Of a DNA stretch of 64,000 bases, positions 12,241 through 22,981 are shown one piece after another (within the stretch, counting starts at the first letter, position 1; every line of letters begins with the position of its first letter). A model generated the notes under the pieces. That model saw only the letters and a program-made list of their open reading frames with translations. It made no database searches and had not been told where the DNA came from. The translations under genes were made by a program, and so were the position numbers. Origin of the DNA: Polyodon spathula (Eukaryota > Chordata > Actinopteri > Acipenseriformes > Polyodontidae); the NCBI RefSeq assembly GCF_017654505.1, contig NC_054571.1, positions 4,062,041-4,126,040 of the forward strand, written 5' to 3'.

Positions 12241-13072
12241 AGTCCATCAACAGTTCAATGGTGAAAAATGAAGCTTTATTAATTGCTTTTAAATAATAAG
12301 ACTGACCATACACAATGATATTTACAGCCAGTCCAAACCACGCAGTTCATTCCTGAAACAATAACAACAACCACACACTTTAACACACCTACACGGTCAC
12401 CAGTCCAACAGTGAGTGCTCTGGGTGCAAGTGGTGTTGTGAATAAACGTTCATAGTGATTACAGTGGTGCAGTGCAGTTTGGGTTTGATGCTGGCTGAAC
12501 AGAGACAGCTCCCTGGTATGTAGCCGTCTACAATGACAAATAACAACAGTTAATGAGACAGACAATACAATGCTAAACACTGACGGTTTCTTTTACTCCT
12601 CTTGGTCAGTCCATAACCACAACAGAGGAACAGATTTCTCAGCCACGCCCCCTTTGGTAGTGAGTGCAATCACATCTCCTGCAATCCATAACTGACACAT
12701 CGTCTACTGCAGTAAGCCGCTGACTTCTAGTATCGTGGATTTTGGATGGCCGACTTCCGACTGACCCTGGAATGAACTGTCAAACCATCCAGTCTGGGGC
12801 ACACTGTTCCTGTTATACTGTGCCCTCGCAGGTTGGGAGGGAGATTGTTGACTCGGATTCATTCACTCTCTGTCACAGTGCTATATATAGCTGAATCATG
12901 ATAAGATTGCGTACAGTATAATTCAAGTTCCTTGTTCTGCAGAGAACTTGAGCACAATCTCATAAAAGGAAACAGTGGTAGCATTATCAAGATTAGCTGA
13001 TTCAAAGAGTTTCCTGTGGACGTGCTGAAAGCAGCTCCTGAGAACACTGCAGACATGCAGGCTCATCGCAAA
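12241..13072. other. No recognisable gene
   Basis: May contain decayed LTR sequence (A-rich tract followed by a CCACGCCCCC promoter-like box) but no boundaries or coding potential are visible. Confidence 0.35.
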
Positions 13073-13490
13073 CCAGGTAGGAAACCATTCTCTCTGTACA
13101 GCACACAGCCTTTTACTGTGTGAAAGCAGGTAGGAAACCATTCTCTCTGTACAGCACACAGCCTTTTACTGTGTGAAAGCAGGTAGGAAACCATTCTCTC
13201 TGTACAGCACACAGCCTTTTATTGTGTGAAAGCAGGTAGGAAACCATTCTCTCTGTACAGCACACAGCCTTTTACTGTGTGAAAGCAGGTAGGAAACCAT
13301 TCTCTCTGTACAGCACACAACCTTTTACTGTGTGAAAGCAGGTAGAAAACCATTCTCTCTGTACAGCACACAGCCTTTTACTGTGTGAAAGCAGGTAGGA
13401 AACCATTCTCTCTGTACAGCACACAGCCTTTTACTGTGTGAAAGCAGGTAGGAAACCATTCTCTCTGTACAGCTTTTACCAAGTGTGAAA
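13073..13490. repeat. 53-bp minisatellite
   Basis: About eight near-identical units starting GCAGGTAGGAAACCATTCTC and ending TTTTACTGTGTGAAA. The last unit is shortened. Confidence 0.95.
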
Positions 13491-13582
13491 GCAGAGCTAT
13501 TTTCAAGGTGCTAGGTCACGTTTGCGTGTCAACATGCAGGTACTCTGATGACGGCACAAGATGAAACGTTAGTCTGCTTTCC

Positions 13583-13672
13583 TGATGGCTGGTTACAGAT
13601 CAGCATCAACCCTACTTTAGTTATATTAAAATGAGGCAGTCCAAGATGAATCGGGGTCTGTGAAACCAGACA
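13583..13672. mobile_element. Short MITE, CTGGTTTCACAGA family
   Basis: GATGGCTGGTTACAGATCAG at one end and GGGTCTGTGAAACCAG at the other form imperfect terminal inverted repeats. The second of three copies in the window. Confidence 0.55.
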
Positions 13673-13679
13673 TCAGGAA

Positions 13680-14354
13680 ATTTGAGTACCCATATTGTTG
13701 AGGACTTTATAATAGGGTTCTTGTTGTTATTTATAAAACTAACAAAACATGCAATTGAAAACGTCCTCTTCTATAAAACTTTCAAACAGTAGACAGTAAT
13801 ACCATTTGTAACCAGAGTGATGATTGTACAACGTTTGAACAAAGGAAAAAAAACAAACAATCTGATGTACAATAATTTGTTTATATATGGAGATAAATAT
13901 CTGTGAAGTACAGAAAGAGCCAAGAGTGAGAAAGAAGAACAGAGAAGCAGAGTGAGCGAGTGCGAGTGTTGGAGGAAAGAAAGAGAAGAAGGAAGTGAGA
14001 GGAAAAGCAGAGAGCGCGAGGGAGTTATTTTTATTTATTGATTTGGCATGAACCCCGGCCCAAACAGGGATTCACTGTCATTTTATTTAGTGCAGTAATT
14101 AAAAGCAGCAAATTTGGCATCCCATCTGGTCTCCCGGAGTCTTGTTTCACTTCCAATGCAGCAGTTCATTACAAAAGAGTGAAAGATTTAATTTGCCTAG
14201 GGCTGCAAAAATCTTTGTGTGGGCCCTGGGTATTACTAACAATGTGCGGACAAAATTTGAGAAAATGTCCTCACAAAGCTAGCAACTCCTGAAAAAAACA
14301 ACGTTGTGGGAATGTCCCCACTTTGTAAAACACCCTTTTAAGAACTAAACATAC
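13680..14354. other. No recognisable gene
   Basis: AT-rich, with a purine-rich AGAG/GAGAAG stretch at 13915-14025. An open frame at 14038-14292 has no recognisable domain. Confidence 0.45.
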
Positions 14355-14900
14355 TGTGGCAAGAAATGGCGTTGCAGTGACTCAGACCAGGAGGAGGAAC
14401 AAGAACAAAAACAAAGGTACGGTGCAGTGGCGCGTGCGCCGTTTTATTTAAAGAAAACAAAAATAAATAAAATATCTAAACAAAAATAAACACTGCTTAC
14501 AGAGCTCAAAAATAAAAAAAAAAAAAAATTGCTGTCACTGATCCTGTATTGTAAATACCAATATCTCGCTCTCGCCTCCGTACACACCCCCTGGAGTGCA
14601 GAGAACTGCAGGTATTTATACAGGTGACCATCTCCCGATTAGCAACAAATCAATCACTTAATTAATTTGGGAGATGGCCACCTTCTGCACGTGTTTTTAA
14701 TGTGGATGGGGCTTCCCAACCACGCTGCAAAACAATACAAAACAAAACGCACGGCGGTTCGCCGTCATCTATATACAAAATACACAAATAGAAAACAATA
14801 AACAAATAGAAAACAACACAGGGGTGGAGGGAGAGACCCCGTTCTAAAAATAAACAAACAATACGATTAAATAGCAGGGATTTCCTACCGCCCTGCTACA
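14355..14900 (-). mobile_element. Probable solo LTR
   Basis: Begins TGTGGCAAGAAATGG and ends GCCCTGCTACA. It shares with the LTR at 36529-37162 the GGGTGGAGGGAGAGACCC box, a TTTGGGAGATGGCCACCTTC box and the internal layout. A clean target duplication was not seen. Confidence 0.65.
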
Positions 14901-14904
14901 TGCG

Positions 14905-16223
14905 CCTACATTTCTTTTTTTTTTTTAAGTGCCAAAATATTTCGTTTGTTGTCGACTTTCACCCTGTGTGGAGTTTTGTCTGACTTGGAGTTAGAATACA
15001 AACGTGTGTGTGTGTTTCAGTGTGTGTGTAAATTCGTCTGCCGCTTCCTGACTACCCTGCCAGATTGCAAGATGATATACAGTATCTTCACCAGCATGCA
15101 GATAACTTCCTTTCAGGTGACTTGCTTTGCCATCAGTTTCAGCCCCTGGCTGTGTTTAGAGGTAGTGTTGCCTGTTTCTTTGGTGTTTTTTGCAGTCATT
15201 TGCTGGTGAATTGAGGATTTGCACCCAACGTGGTGGTACTCCATGTAATTCATATAAGAATACCATCTAAACTCCTTACACCAGGAACATTTATTTATTT
15301 ATTTATTACATTTATATATCGCTTTGATATCAAAGTATCACAAAGCACTGTACATAACCAAAAACACAATACATTCAAATAAAAGTTCCCAGACATATTT
15401 TCTGCCACAAATAAAAATAACAGAGTAAAAAAAAAGTAGCACATCACACTAAGATAAAAATGCCATTTTATAAAAATGTGTTTTCAGTCTTGACTTAAAT
15501 ATTGTAACTGTCCCAGCTTCCCTGACTAACAAAGGGAGAGTGTTCCTTTGATAATTGTGATAATTTAGCAGCTCTAAAAGAAAAAGTCCTCCCTCCCGTG
15601 TTAGTTTTAAGTTATAAAATAGGTCAGTATGATAGCTCTGTGTGCAGGCTGGAGGTTAACACCTGACCTCTGTGATAGCGAGGTGCATGATGGTTTTGTT
15701 TTCTGGCCAATATTTTTGTAATGTAAAAGAAATGTAAAAGCTGGCACAGAAGGTTCTGAACCCAAACTGAACCCTGATCCCAATCAGGTACAATACACCA
15801 GCGTGTTTGATCACATTTTCTACATGGCTCTGGATAAATGTAGCAGTTGCTTATAAAAAATGACTTCTTATAGTACAAATTCACTGAGCACGAATTCCCT
15901 GTGAGTGTGAATTCATATCTCTGGTGCTATCCATATTGTTGCAGTGCGTCTAAACATGTTTTCCATTTCCTTGTCTTCAGGTATCATTGCAGGATTGCTG
16001 CTCTGGTGCTGTTCCTTGGCAGACCGTTCTTATGAAGCTGGATTCACCTTGTCAAATGGTTCATTTGTTGGTAAATTACAATGAATAACCTTTCAAACAT
16101 TTGATTCTTGTTTTCACCAGCGGGGGGAGTGTGGCCAGCAAATTTATTGAGTAAAACTATGTTTGAGAAATCGATTTTAATTTTCAAAAAAATGATAATT
16201 ACACAAAGCACATTTTTATTAAG
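14905..16223. other. No gene; part looks like an old interspersed repeat
   Basis: From about 15290 to 15620 there is a TTTATTTATTTA tract followed by TATATCGCTTTGATATCAAAG and GTTTTCAGTCTTGACTTAAATATTG. This is typical of dispersed fish repeats, but no second copy lies in the window. The rest is featureless. Confidence 0.35.
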
Positions 16224-16410
16224 GGGTGGCACGGTGGCTGGGTGGTTAGTGCTGCTGCCTCACAGTGCCAGGGTCCTGGGTTAAATTCCGGCCTATGGGT
16301 CTGCCTGTGTGGAGTTCGCATGTTCTTCCCGTGTCTGCATGGGTTTCCTCCCACAGTCCAAAGACATGCTGTTCAGGTTGATTGGTCAATCTAAATTGCC
16401 ATCTGTGTGA
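16224..16410 (+). mobile_element. tRNA-like SINE-type repeat
   Basis: GGTGGCACGGTGGCTGGGTGG resembles an A box region and GGTTAAATTCCGG a B box. It is followed by the TGTGGAGTTCGCATGTTCTTCC and CCTCCCACAGTCCAAAGACATG wording common in fish short repeats. Named from memory of the family, so moderate confidence. Confidence 0.55.
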
Positions 16411-16494
16411 TATTTTTATTAAACAGAGTAATACCATAAAAACACCAGGAAGCTAGTATTTTAATAGAATGTCATTCAATAAACGGTAAAAATT

Positions 16495-17313
16495 TATATT
16501 AAGGTGCTGCTTATTAATGTTTTATAAATAATTTATATATGCTTTGTAACTTTGTCATAGAGTGTTAATAAAGCATTCTAGATGGTTTATAACCATGCAA
16601 CAGCCATAAACAGAATTAGTTTAAACACCCCAAAGCACAATAGGTGGCTAAAAACTGTCCACTTTATAAAACTGTAATTCTGTCTATGGCTATTGCATGG
16701 TTAGAAATAATCTATGATGCTTTATTAACATTCTATAATATAGTTATTAAGCATCTATTATATATTTATAATTGTGACAGGGTCTTCCTCGAGTCACGCG
16801 TGTGGGTCGCCGCTGTTCAAGCATACAGAGAGACAGAGGTCGGTGTTGAAACGCCGGCACAGGCGCGCAGGATTTATTAACAACAAAAAGAAAGTGAAAG
16901 TAAAATAAAGGCGGTCATGTGACGTTACCAGCGATGGTAACGCACAGAGGACAAATACAGCAAACCGTACAAAAAGTGCAAAATAAAACACAATACCCCA
17001 AACTATAACTCAAAAAATGCCGTGAAAACGGCAGGCCTTGCAGCAGCCCCGATCACAGCGATCGCCCTGCTTTTATACTGACGCTCTGTTGAGACACGCC
17101 CACCTGCCTGCTGGAACAGCTGATTGCTTTCAGCTGCTGCTCCACGCAGACAGGTAATCGTCCCCAGCGGAGCGCCACAGCAGCTAAACAATTAAATCAA
17201 TATTAACAATTAACACAAAAACATACAATAAACTACATATTCCATTGTGCAAGGCTTAAGCTTTGCCACAATAATCATTTATAAAAATATTAATAAGAAG
17301 AACCTTAATATAA
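16495..17313. mobile_element. Palindromic MITE interrupted by a solo LTR
   Basis: The left end (TTAAGGTGCTGCTTATTAATG) is the inverted counterpart of the sequence just right of the LTR (TTAATAAGAAGAACCTTAATA). Excluding the nested LTR the element is about 320 bp with internal inverted symmetry (TTTATAACCATGCAACAGCC against GGCTATTGCATGGTTAG). Confidence 0.6.
16773..17270 (-). mobile_element. Solo LTR with ATAAT target duplication
   Basis: 498 bp starting TGTGACAGGGTC and ending TTTGCCACA. It is flanked by ATAAT at 16768-16772 and 17271-17275, a perfect 5-bp duplication. It lies inside the palindromic MITE and so is younger than it. Confidence 0.85.
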
Positions 17314-17517
17314 TGCCTTATCCAATAAACATTACAAATAAAACTCCTTGTTTAAAAACACACGGATGAATGCATGATCTGATGGGTCTGATTTATGGAA
17401 TTTAAAAATGAAGGGCATGTTAAATAAAAGCTAGGTTGTAACGATCCACTCCCTTTCAAGCAGGTGTTACTGGTCACAACTGAATCAAAATAAGACCTAG
17501 ATTATTACCATGACCAG

Positions 17518-18530
17518 GGGCCGGTTTTTCTAAATTTTTAATCTGAGTAACAGTGATCCGGTGTTTGTAATCCTATATTTTGTGATGGAGATTACTTTTA
17601 TCTGGCTCATTTTGATCCATTTTTTTTTCTAGAAAATGTCACTTCTGGATTACATTTATCCAGATAACAATTAATCACAATTACAAAATCCAGTTTTTTG
17701 AAGTGGGCTAGTTCTTAAGTATAGTTTTTTTTGTTTTTTTTTTTTATGTGTTTTTTTTTTTTTTTTATATATAAAGAGGCTATTATTGATGATATAGCCT
17801 AAATAAATTAATAAAATAAATAAGATATTACTCATTACAATGAGTAATACACCACTTTATGTTTTACATTAGTGTTTAACAAAAAATCACACAAATCGCT
17901 TTTAATGTTAGTGCACATATAACGCATGCAAACAATTGTTATTTTATTTATGCCTGCTTAACAGAAATTAAATAAATAAATCTAAATTGAATAAAAGTAA
18001 AACTTTTGAAAAAAAGTATATGTGTTTTCAGACATCTTCATCGTCTTCCTCGTGGGTCGTGAGTCCAGCATCTCAGACGAGCTTTAAGATGGTGTGTGTG
18101 AAGGTGTATGCGTTTGATGTTGTATTACAGCTATAACACTAAATACTTGTTTTCCTTTTTGCTGGCATGGATACAAAACTTAAATAAATATATAAATATG
18201 ATATAATAACATTCGATTTTGACATAGCGTGTGCTTGCTGTGAAAACTCAAACACAATATCGCTGTTCTGTGATCATTTAAAAGCTAAACCCACCTCCGC
18301 AGTAGGATCACAATAATCCTTTGGATCAAAGTAATCCTGATCTCCTCTTTACATTCTGAAAAACCCAATTGCAGCATTTAATCATGATTAAGAGAGCGAC
18401 TGGATTACCAAAACCAAATCCGGATCACAGCAATCCCGATCACATTTCGATGTTTTGAAAAACGCAATTGCACAATATTATCCAGATCAAATGCGGAAAT
18501 CCAATTATCAGAGTTTTAGAAAACCGGCCC
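17518..18530. mobile_element. MITE-like DNA element with CAG duplication
   Basis: 1,013 bp with terminal inverted repeats GGGCCGGTTTTTCTAAA and TTTTAGAAAACCGGCCC. It is flanked by CAG at 17515-17517 and 18531-18533. A 3-bp duplication fits PIF/Harbinger-type movement, which is inference. No transposase frame is left. GATCC/GGATTA motifs recur at both ends as subterminal repeats. Confidence 0.7.
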
Positions 18531-18534
18531 CAGG

Positions 18535-19133
18535 TTATCAAAGTGAACTGCACAGCGAAAAAGAAAACAAAAGGTGACTTACGCCAATAACAAAGACAAT
18601 ACGGTTTATTGCACAATATGGTTAAAGGCTGGAAATGTCGGAATAAATAACCAACAAAAAAAACAAAACAAACAAGAATAATAAACAACTAGAATAATTA
18701 ATCAGTTGAATAAACAACCCAATACACTGGATTAATAAGGAAGAATGAAACTCCAAAAAGTATTAAAAAAAACCCCAACTAAACAGTCCCAGAAAAAGTA
18801 TCAAAACAAAAGAAAAAATGCAACAATATCCAAATCCAAATACTGAAAATAAAGTAATGGAAGGATCTCACTGAGTTTATGATTCTCTTTATGATGCTGC
18901 TGTTTATAAAGATTATAACAAACAGTTACTAACAAGGTATCTAATCAAATACAAAAAAAAAATAAACACACTGGCCTATCAGCCAACTTTAACTCTCTGT
19001 GCAAACTCCTACATCACTCTCCCATTTTCCATAATAGACTTGCCTGGTAGAAAATAAATAAATAAATAAATGCTCGGTGGAAGTATGCTAACTTTTCCAA
19101 AGTTGTGGTAATAAGTACATAACGTACAGTATA
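18535..19133. other. No recognisable gene
   Basis: Very A-rich sequence with an AAATA microsatellite near 19055. Possibly decayed LTR or transposon DNA; nothing can be assigned. Confidence 0.4.
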
Positions 19134-19612
19134 TTGAATATGCCATCAAAACACAGGTCGGGTTGTTCAAAGCAAAAAGAGCAGAAAAGACAGCTAGAAA
19201 TTTCCCAAAAAGAAGCAGAAAATGCTAAAAAAAACAAAACAAAACAAAAAAACAGTACAGTAAATGGTTTGAAAGCGTTCCAACAACAGCAGGTGGAACC
19301 GTCAGCCTCCTCCTCGCATGATAAACAAACAGTTGAGCCAGAGAAAAGACGGGAATCAGAGACATCGGACTGGAAATGTACAACAGCAGCAAATACAAGG
19401 TCCTGAATCCGTACTGTGAACCCAGGACCCAGTCAGGCACCTTCATGTGATTTATATGATCCAGCTACCTGGCCTAACTTTCGTACCAAAGAGCGAAGAG
19501 TTGAAATCATGAAACATAAACCTGTGCAGCTAAACAAACTGACGTTTAATTCCCCAAAAATCACACATGATTTGGACTCATTTTTGCAACAAAGATTTAT
19601 TTTAGGTTGAGG
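19134..19612 (+). pseudogene. hAT/ZMYM-type transposase, N-terminal fragment
   Basis: The first frame starts with a basic stretch (KHRSGCSKQKEQKRQ) and, after a stop and a frame break, continues with CDLYDPATWPNFRTKERRVE. This looks like the N-terminal part of TTF/ZMYM-type hAT transposases, where a DPATWP-like motif precedes the zinc finger. The fragment ends at a T/A-rich tract near 19612 and lacks the catalytic core. It is a dead remnant; the family is assigned from motif resemblance only. Confidence 0.5.
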
Positions 19613-19797
19613 TTTTTTTATTTATTTATTTATTTATTTTTTTTAATTGAGGGGGGGCTACTTCACACTCTTGCACCAGGGCCCATTGAATCCTAGCACC
19701 AGTCTGCCTCACCAAGTACAGAAAAGAGCAGTAGACAATCAAATTAATATTTTCAATCAACAGCAACATAGCAGTGCTCATCAATGATCAACAGACT

Positions 19798-20410
19798 TGT
19801 CACAGAAACGGCCGAAGCGGGCGGTCTCAGAACCAGGAAAAGGAAGGAATGACAGATGTGTGGTTTGGTGGAGCTGAGCGAATGTTTCACTCAGCATTTA
19901 ATAAACAGAACAGAAAATAAACAGTTGGTAACAAACAAAAACAGGACACGGCACACGTCGCCAAAACAAAATAGACAAACAAAACGGATTAGACAGACAA
20001 ACACGGTGAGCAGATACTTTCACTATTCTTTTTAACTTTAACTATGCTTTTTATCTTTACCTCCATCTCCAATCCCGTTCTCCACTCACCGAACACCTAA
20101 ACCGCGAGTATGTGACAACGTGCATCTATAGATACTGTTGTGCTGGGATTCAATTACCAATTAATTATTCACTTGAATCCCAGCACATGAATTAATAAAG
20201 TGCAATTCCCCGTGCTCACATATTACTACATTTTACTTGCACGTGAAGTGCTGTGCAATTCTCGTGCCTAAATACACATATACATTTTTAAACACTCGCG
20301 TTACACAGACCTGTTTATATCCCGTGTACCAATGTCTATACACCAACATTTAAACACACCACACACAACACATAACAGATAATATACACAGGGGCGGGCA
20401 CTTTGTCACA
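19798..20410 (-). repeat. LTR, left copy
   Basis: 613 bp, TGTCACAGAAACGG to CTTTGTCACA, about the same sequence as the right copy with small differences, among them a CATTTAATAAAC segment absent from the right copy. Confidence 0.9.
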
Positions 20411-20461
20411 TATATCCCTCCCTGTGCAAAGCACACATGGCCTCAATGGCCACCTCCCCCC

Positions 20462-21793
20462 TTAAAAGCCCAAAAGTCCCGCCCAGTGTCCTTGGCCAGG
20501 ACCAGAGGCTTTCAGGGGCCCACAGGTCGTAATGCTGTCAGCAGCAATGCTGACAGCAGGGTAGCATTCTCCTGCCAGGGTAGTCCTAGCAGCGGAAAGA
20601 TTGCTTGGGGTGTGGTCTCCTGACCTTCCCCCTTCTTCGGCGCCGGGAGCTCCCCTTGGTGGGGCTTCAACCACAGTTCTTCCTGCAGGGAAGAAACTGC
20701 AGAGGGAGCAGGTCTCCGGACCTCCCCCACGATCTCCGACAGCGAAACTGCTGCTGGGGTTGGTGGTCTCCAGACCTCCTCCCCCTCCTTCGTGGCCGGC
20801 AGCTCCCCTTTGTGGGGTCCTGGCCACAGTACTTCCGGCCATGATGTGGAGTGGCGGGCAACCCCAGGCGATGCCGAGCGGCGGGCAACCCCAGGCGATG
20901 CTGAGGCATCCTTGGGCGAAGTGAGGCTGGCAGTCAGGACAAGCTGGGGTGCGGGTGTTGGCCCTCTTTTCGGCCACTGCAGCCGGGAGGTTCTTCCCAG
21001 TGCTTCCCTCAGCAGCCTATACACAGGCTGCTGAGGACCTCCAGCATCTAGTCCTGGTCCAGGGAGAGGCAGCTCCTGCTCCTCTCCCCCTGATGGAGGT
21101 GGAGGCAGAGGAAGCTCCAGCTCCTCTCCTCTGCTGGTGGGGGAAGTGATACCAGCAGGCAGTCACCCTCTGCTGGTGGACGGGGACCCAGCAGGCATTC
21201 ACCCTCTGCTGGGGGACAGGGACCCAGCAGGCATTCACCCTCTGCTGGGGGACAGGGACCCAGCAGGCATTCACCCTCTGCTGGTGGAGGAGGCAGAGGC
21301 AGCTCCTGCTGCTCTGCGCCTGCCGGTGGAGGGGGCGGAGGCAGAGGCAGCTCCTGCTGCTCTGCTCCTGCCCATGGAGGTGGGAGCGGCATGTAGTCTC
21401 CCCTTGTTACAGGGGACTGGTGCGGCTCTCCCTCACTTGCAGGAGACTGGTGCGGCTCTGGAGACAGTGGTGGGACCTCTGCCTTCCTCTTCTGCGGCAG
21501 TTCCTCCTCTCCCTCTTGGTAGGGGCAGCGGAGGGACAGTTGGCAAAGAGATGGTCCTGATTGCAGAGGAGGCACCCCGGCAAGGACTGGTTACATCGCC
21601 GGGGATGTCTGGCCCTTAGGTGGCACTCCTCCTCCCTGTCCCTCACCTCTTTATCCTCATTCCTGCTTCTCCCCATTTCTTTCTTCCTTTTTTTTTTGTA
21701 ATCCAAAGACGCCCCCTTTTTTTTTTTTCCACACAAAAAACCTCTCCTGGTCTGACACTTGGAGGCGCTGTTAAATCCCACGCAGGACATCAC
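20462..21793 (-). pseudogene. gag-like internal coding remnant
   Basis: Read on the minus strand from 21793. The first 128 codons are basic and carry a zinc-knuckle-like C-L-L-C-N-Q-D-H-L-F-A-N-C-P (C-x2-C-x3-H-x4-C). After a frame change (the 21048-21575 frame) the protein is proline- and glutamate-rich with PHQSP units and four AEGECLLGPCPP-type repeats. A third frame continues to 20462. It resembles a gag-type nucleic-acid-binding protein split by frameshifts, with no enzymatic domain. The + strand frames over the same stretch are low-complexity shadows. Confidence 0.6.
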
Positions 21794-21794
21794 A

Positions 21795-22397
21795 TGTCAC
21801 AGAGACGGCCGAAGTGGGTGGCGTCAGAACCAGGAAAAGGAATGAATGACAGAGAGTTGTGGTTTGGTGGAGCTGAGCGAAAGATTTAATAAACAGAACA
21901 GAAAATAAACGTTGGTAATAATACAAAAACAGGACACGGCACACGTCGCCAAAACAAAAAAGACAAACAAAACGGATTAGACAGACAAACACGGTGAGCA
22001 GATACTTTCACTATTCTTCTTAACTTTAACTATGCTTTTTATCTTTACCTCCATCTCCAATCCCGTTCTCCACTCACCGAACACCTAAACCGCGAGTATG
22101 TGACAACGTGCATCTATAGATACTGTTGTGCTGGGATTCAATTACCAATTAATTATTCACTTGAATCCCAGCACGTGAATTAATAAAGTGCAATTCCTCG
22201 TGCTCACATATTACTACATTTTACTTGCACTTGAAGTGCTGTGCAATCCTTGTGCCTAAATACACATATACATTTTAAACACTTGTGTTACACAGACCCG
22301 TTTATATCCCGTGTACCAATGTCTATACACCAACATTTAAACACACCACACGCAACACATAACAGATAATATACACAGGGGCGGGCACTTTGTCACA
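21795..22397 (-). repeat. LTR, right copy
   Basis: 603 bp, TGTCACAGAGACGG to CTTTGTCACA. Carries TGTATAGACATTGG-type promoter-proximal sequence in minus orientation. In sense orientation this is the 5' LTR. Confidence 0.9.
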
Positions 22398-22402
22398 AGA
22401 CT

Positions 22403-22778
22403 GCATCAAAAATGAAACTGCATCAAATCTGGGATTAGTTTCTAGTGTGAACAGAAGAGGCAGTAAAGCCACATTAATTACTTCCAGGTTTAATACCAGA
22501 TTCGACTCCTGGATTCACTTTCCTCAAGCGTGGAAACTGTATATATGGGCTTTGCTGGAGACAAAAGGAACATAAAAATACACACAATAACATCAGCACA
22601 TTATGAGGAAATGAGGGAAAATTTAATTTCTGTTCTTTCTTTTTTAAGAAGGACCCATGACTAACCCATCAACAGGTACCAGGGAAAGAATGAAACAAAG
22701 ACAGGCTTAATAGTTTTAATAGTAGCCTTTGTTATCTATACATGAGCAGCTTTTCTAAGCATTATTTTCTTTTTCCAG
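22403..22778 (+). other. Intergenic or 5' intron; candidate micro-exon
   Basis: A possible 25-base exon lies at 22650-22674 between TTTCTTTTTTAAG and GTACCAG. In one frame it would give GPMTNPST and end in phase 1, as the next exon requires. It has no domain content and could be chance. No signal peptide was found upstream. Confidence 0.3.
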
Positions 22779-22981
22779 CGCCCTGTACAATCACCTCCTG
22801 TGACACCAGACAATATCATTTAGTGACAACTTCGAAGACCTGGACTGAAGCGCAGAGCCATTGCAGACGAAATCACACGGACCTGGTCACTGTGTACCTC
22901 CAGGAAGAAGCAGATCACCTGTACAATATAATGAAAAATACTTCTCTTAAACGCATCTGGATTGGGCTGCATCGTGACAAT
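22779..22981 (+). CDS. adgre: Exon: C-type lectin domain, N-terminal half
   Basis: Follows TTTTTCCAG and starts in phase 1. It contains the CTLD landmarks [31 protein letters not shown] and WIGLHRD, with the N-terminal cysteine pair of long-form CTLDs. The donor is uncertain. AAT|GTGAAG at 22981 and AAG|GCTAGT at 22987 both leave phase 0, which fits the next exon. I chose 22981 because RDN joining TPWKWSDG gives the usual CTLD spacing. Confidence 0.8.

Larger units (their letters stand above)
19798..22397 (-). mobile_element. Complete non-autonomous LTR retrotransposon
   Basis: Two same-orientation LTRs (19798-20410 and 21795-22397) enclose 1.38 kb. The whole is flanked by AGACT at 19793-19797 and 22398-22402, a perfect 5-bp target duplication. 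The sense strand is probably minus: gag-like frames run that way, and a purine-rich AGGGAGGGATATA lies just before the LTR at 20410. No protease, reverse transcriptase or integrase is encoded, so it must have been mobilised in trans. Related solo or partial LTRs lie at 55895-56511, 57838-58180 and near 2075. Confidence 0.9.

Noticed and set aside
16224..16410. Functional tRNA gene
   Set aside because: A- and B-box-like motifs are present but no cloverleaf can be drawn; the sequence matches a SINE-type repeat.
20601..21889. Plus-strand proline/alanine-rich frames
   Set aside because: Shadows of the gag-like minus-strand region in GC-rich low-complexity sequence. No start context or domain supports them.
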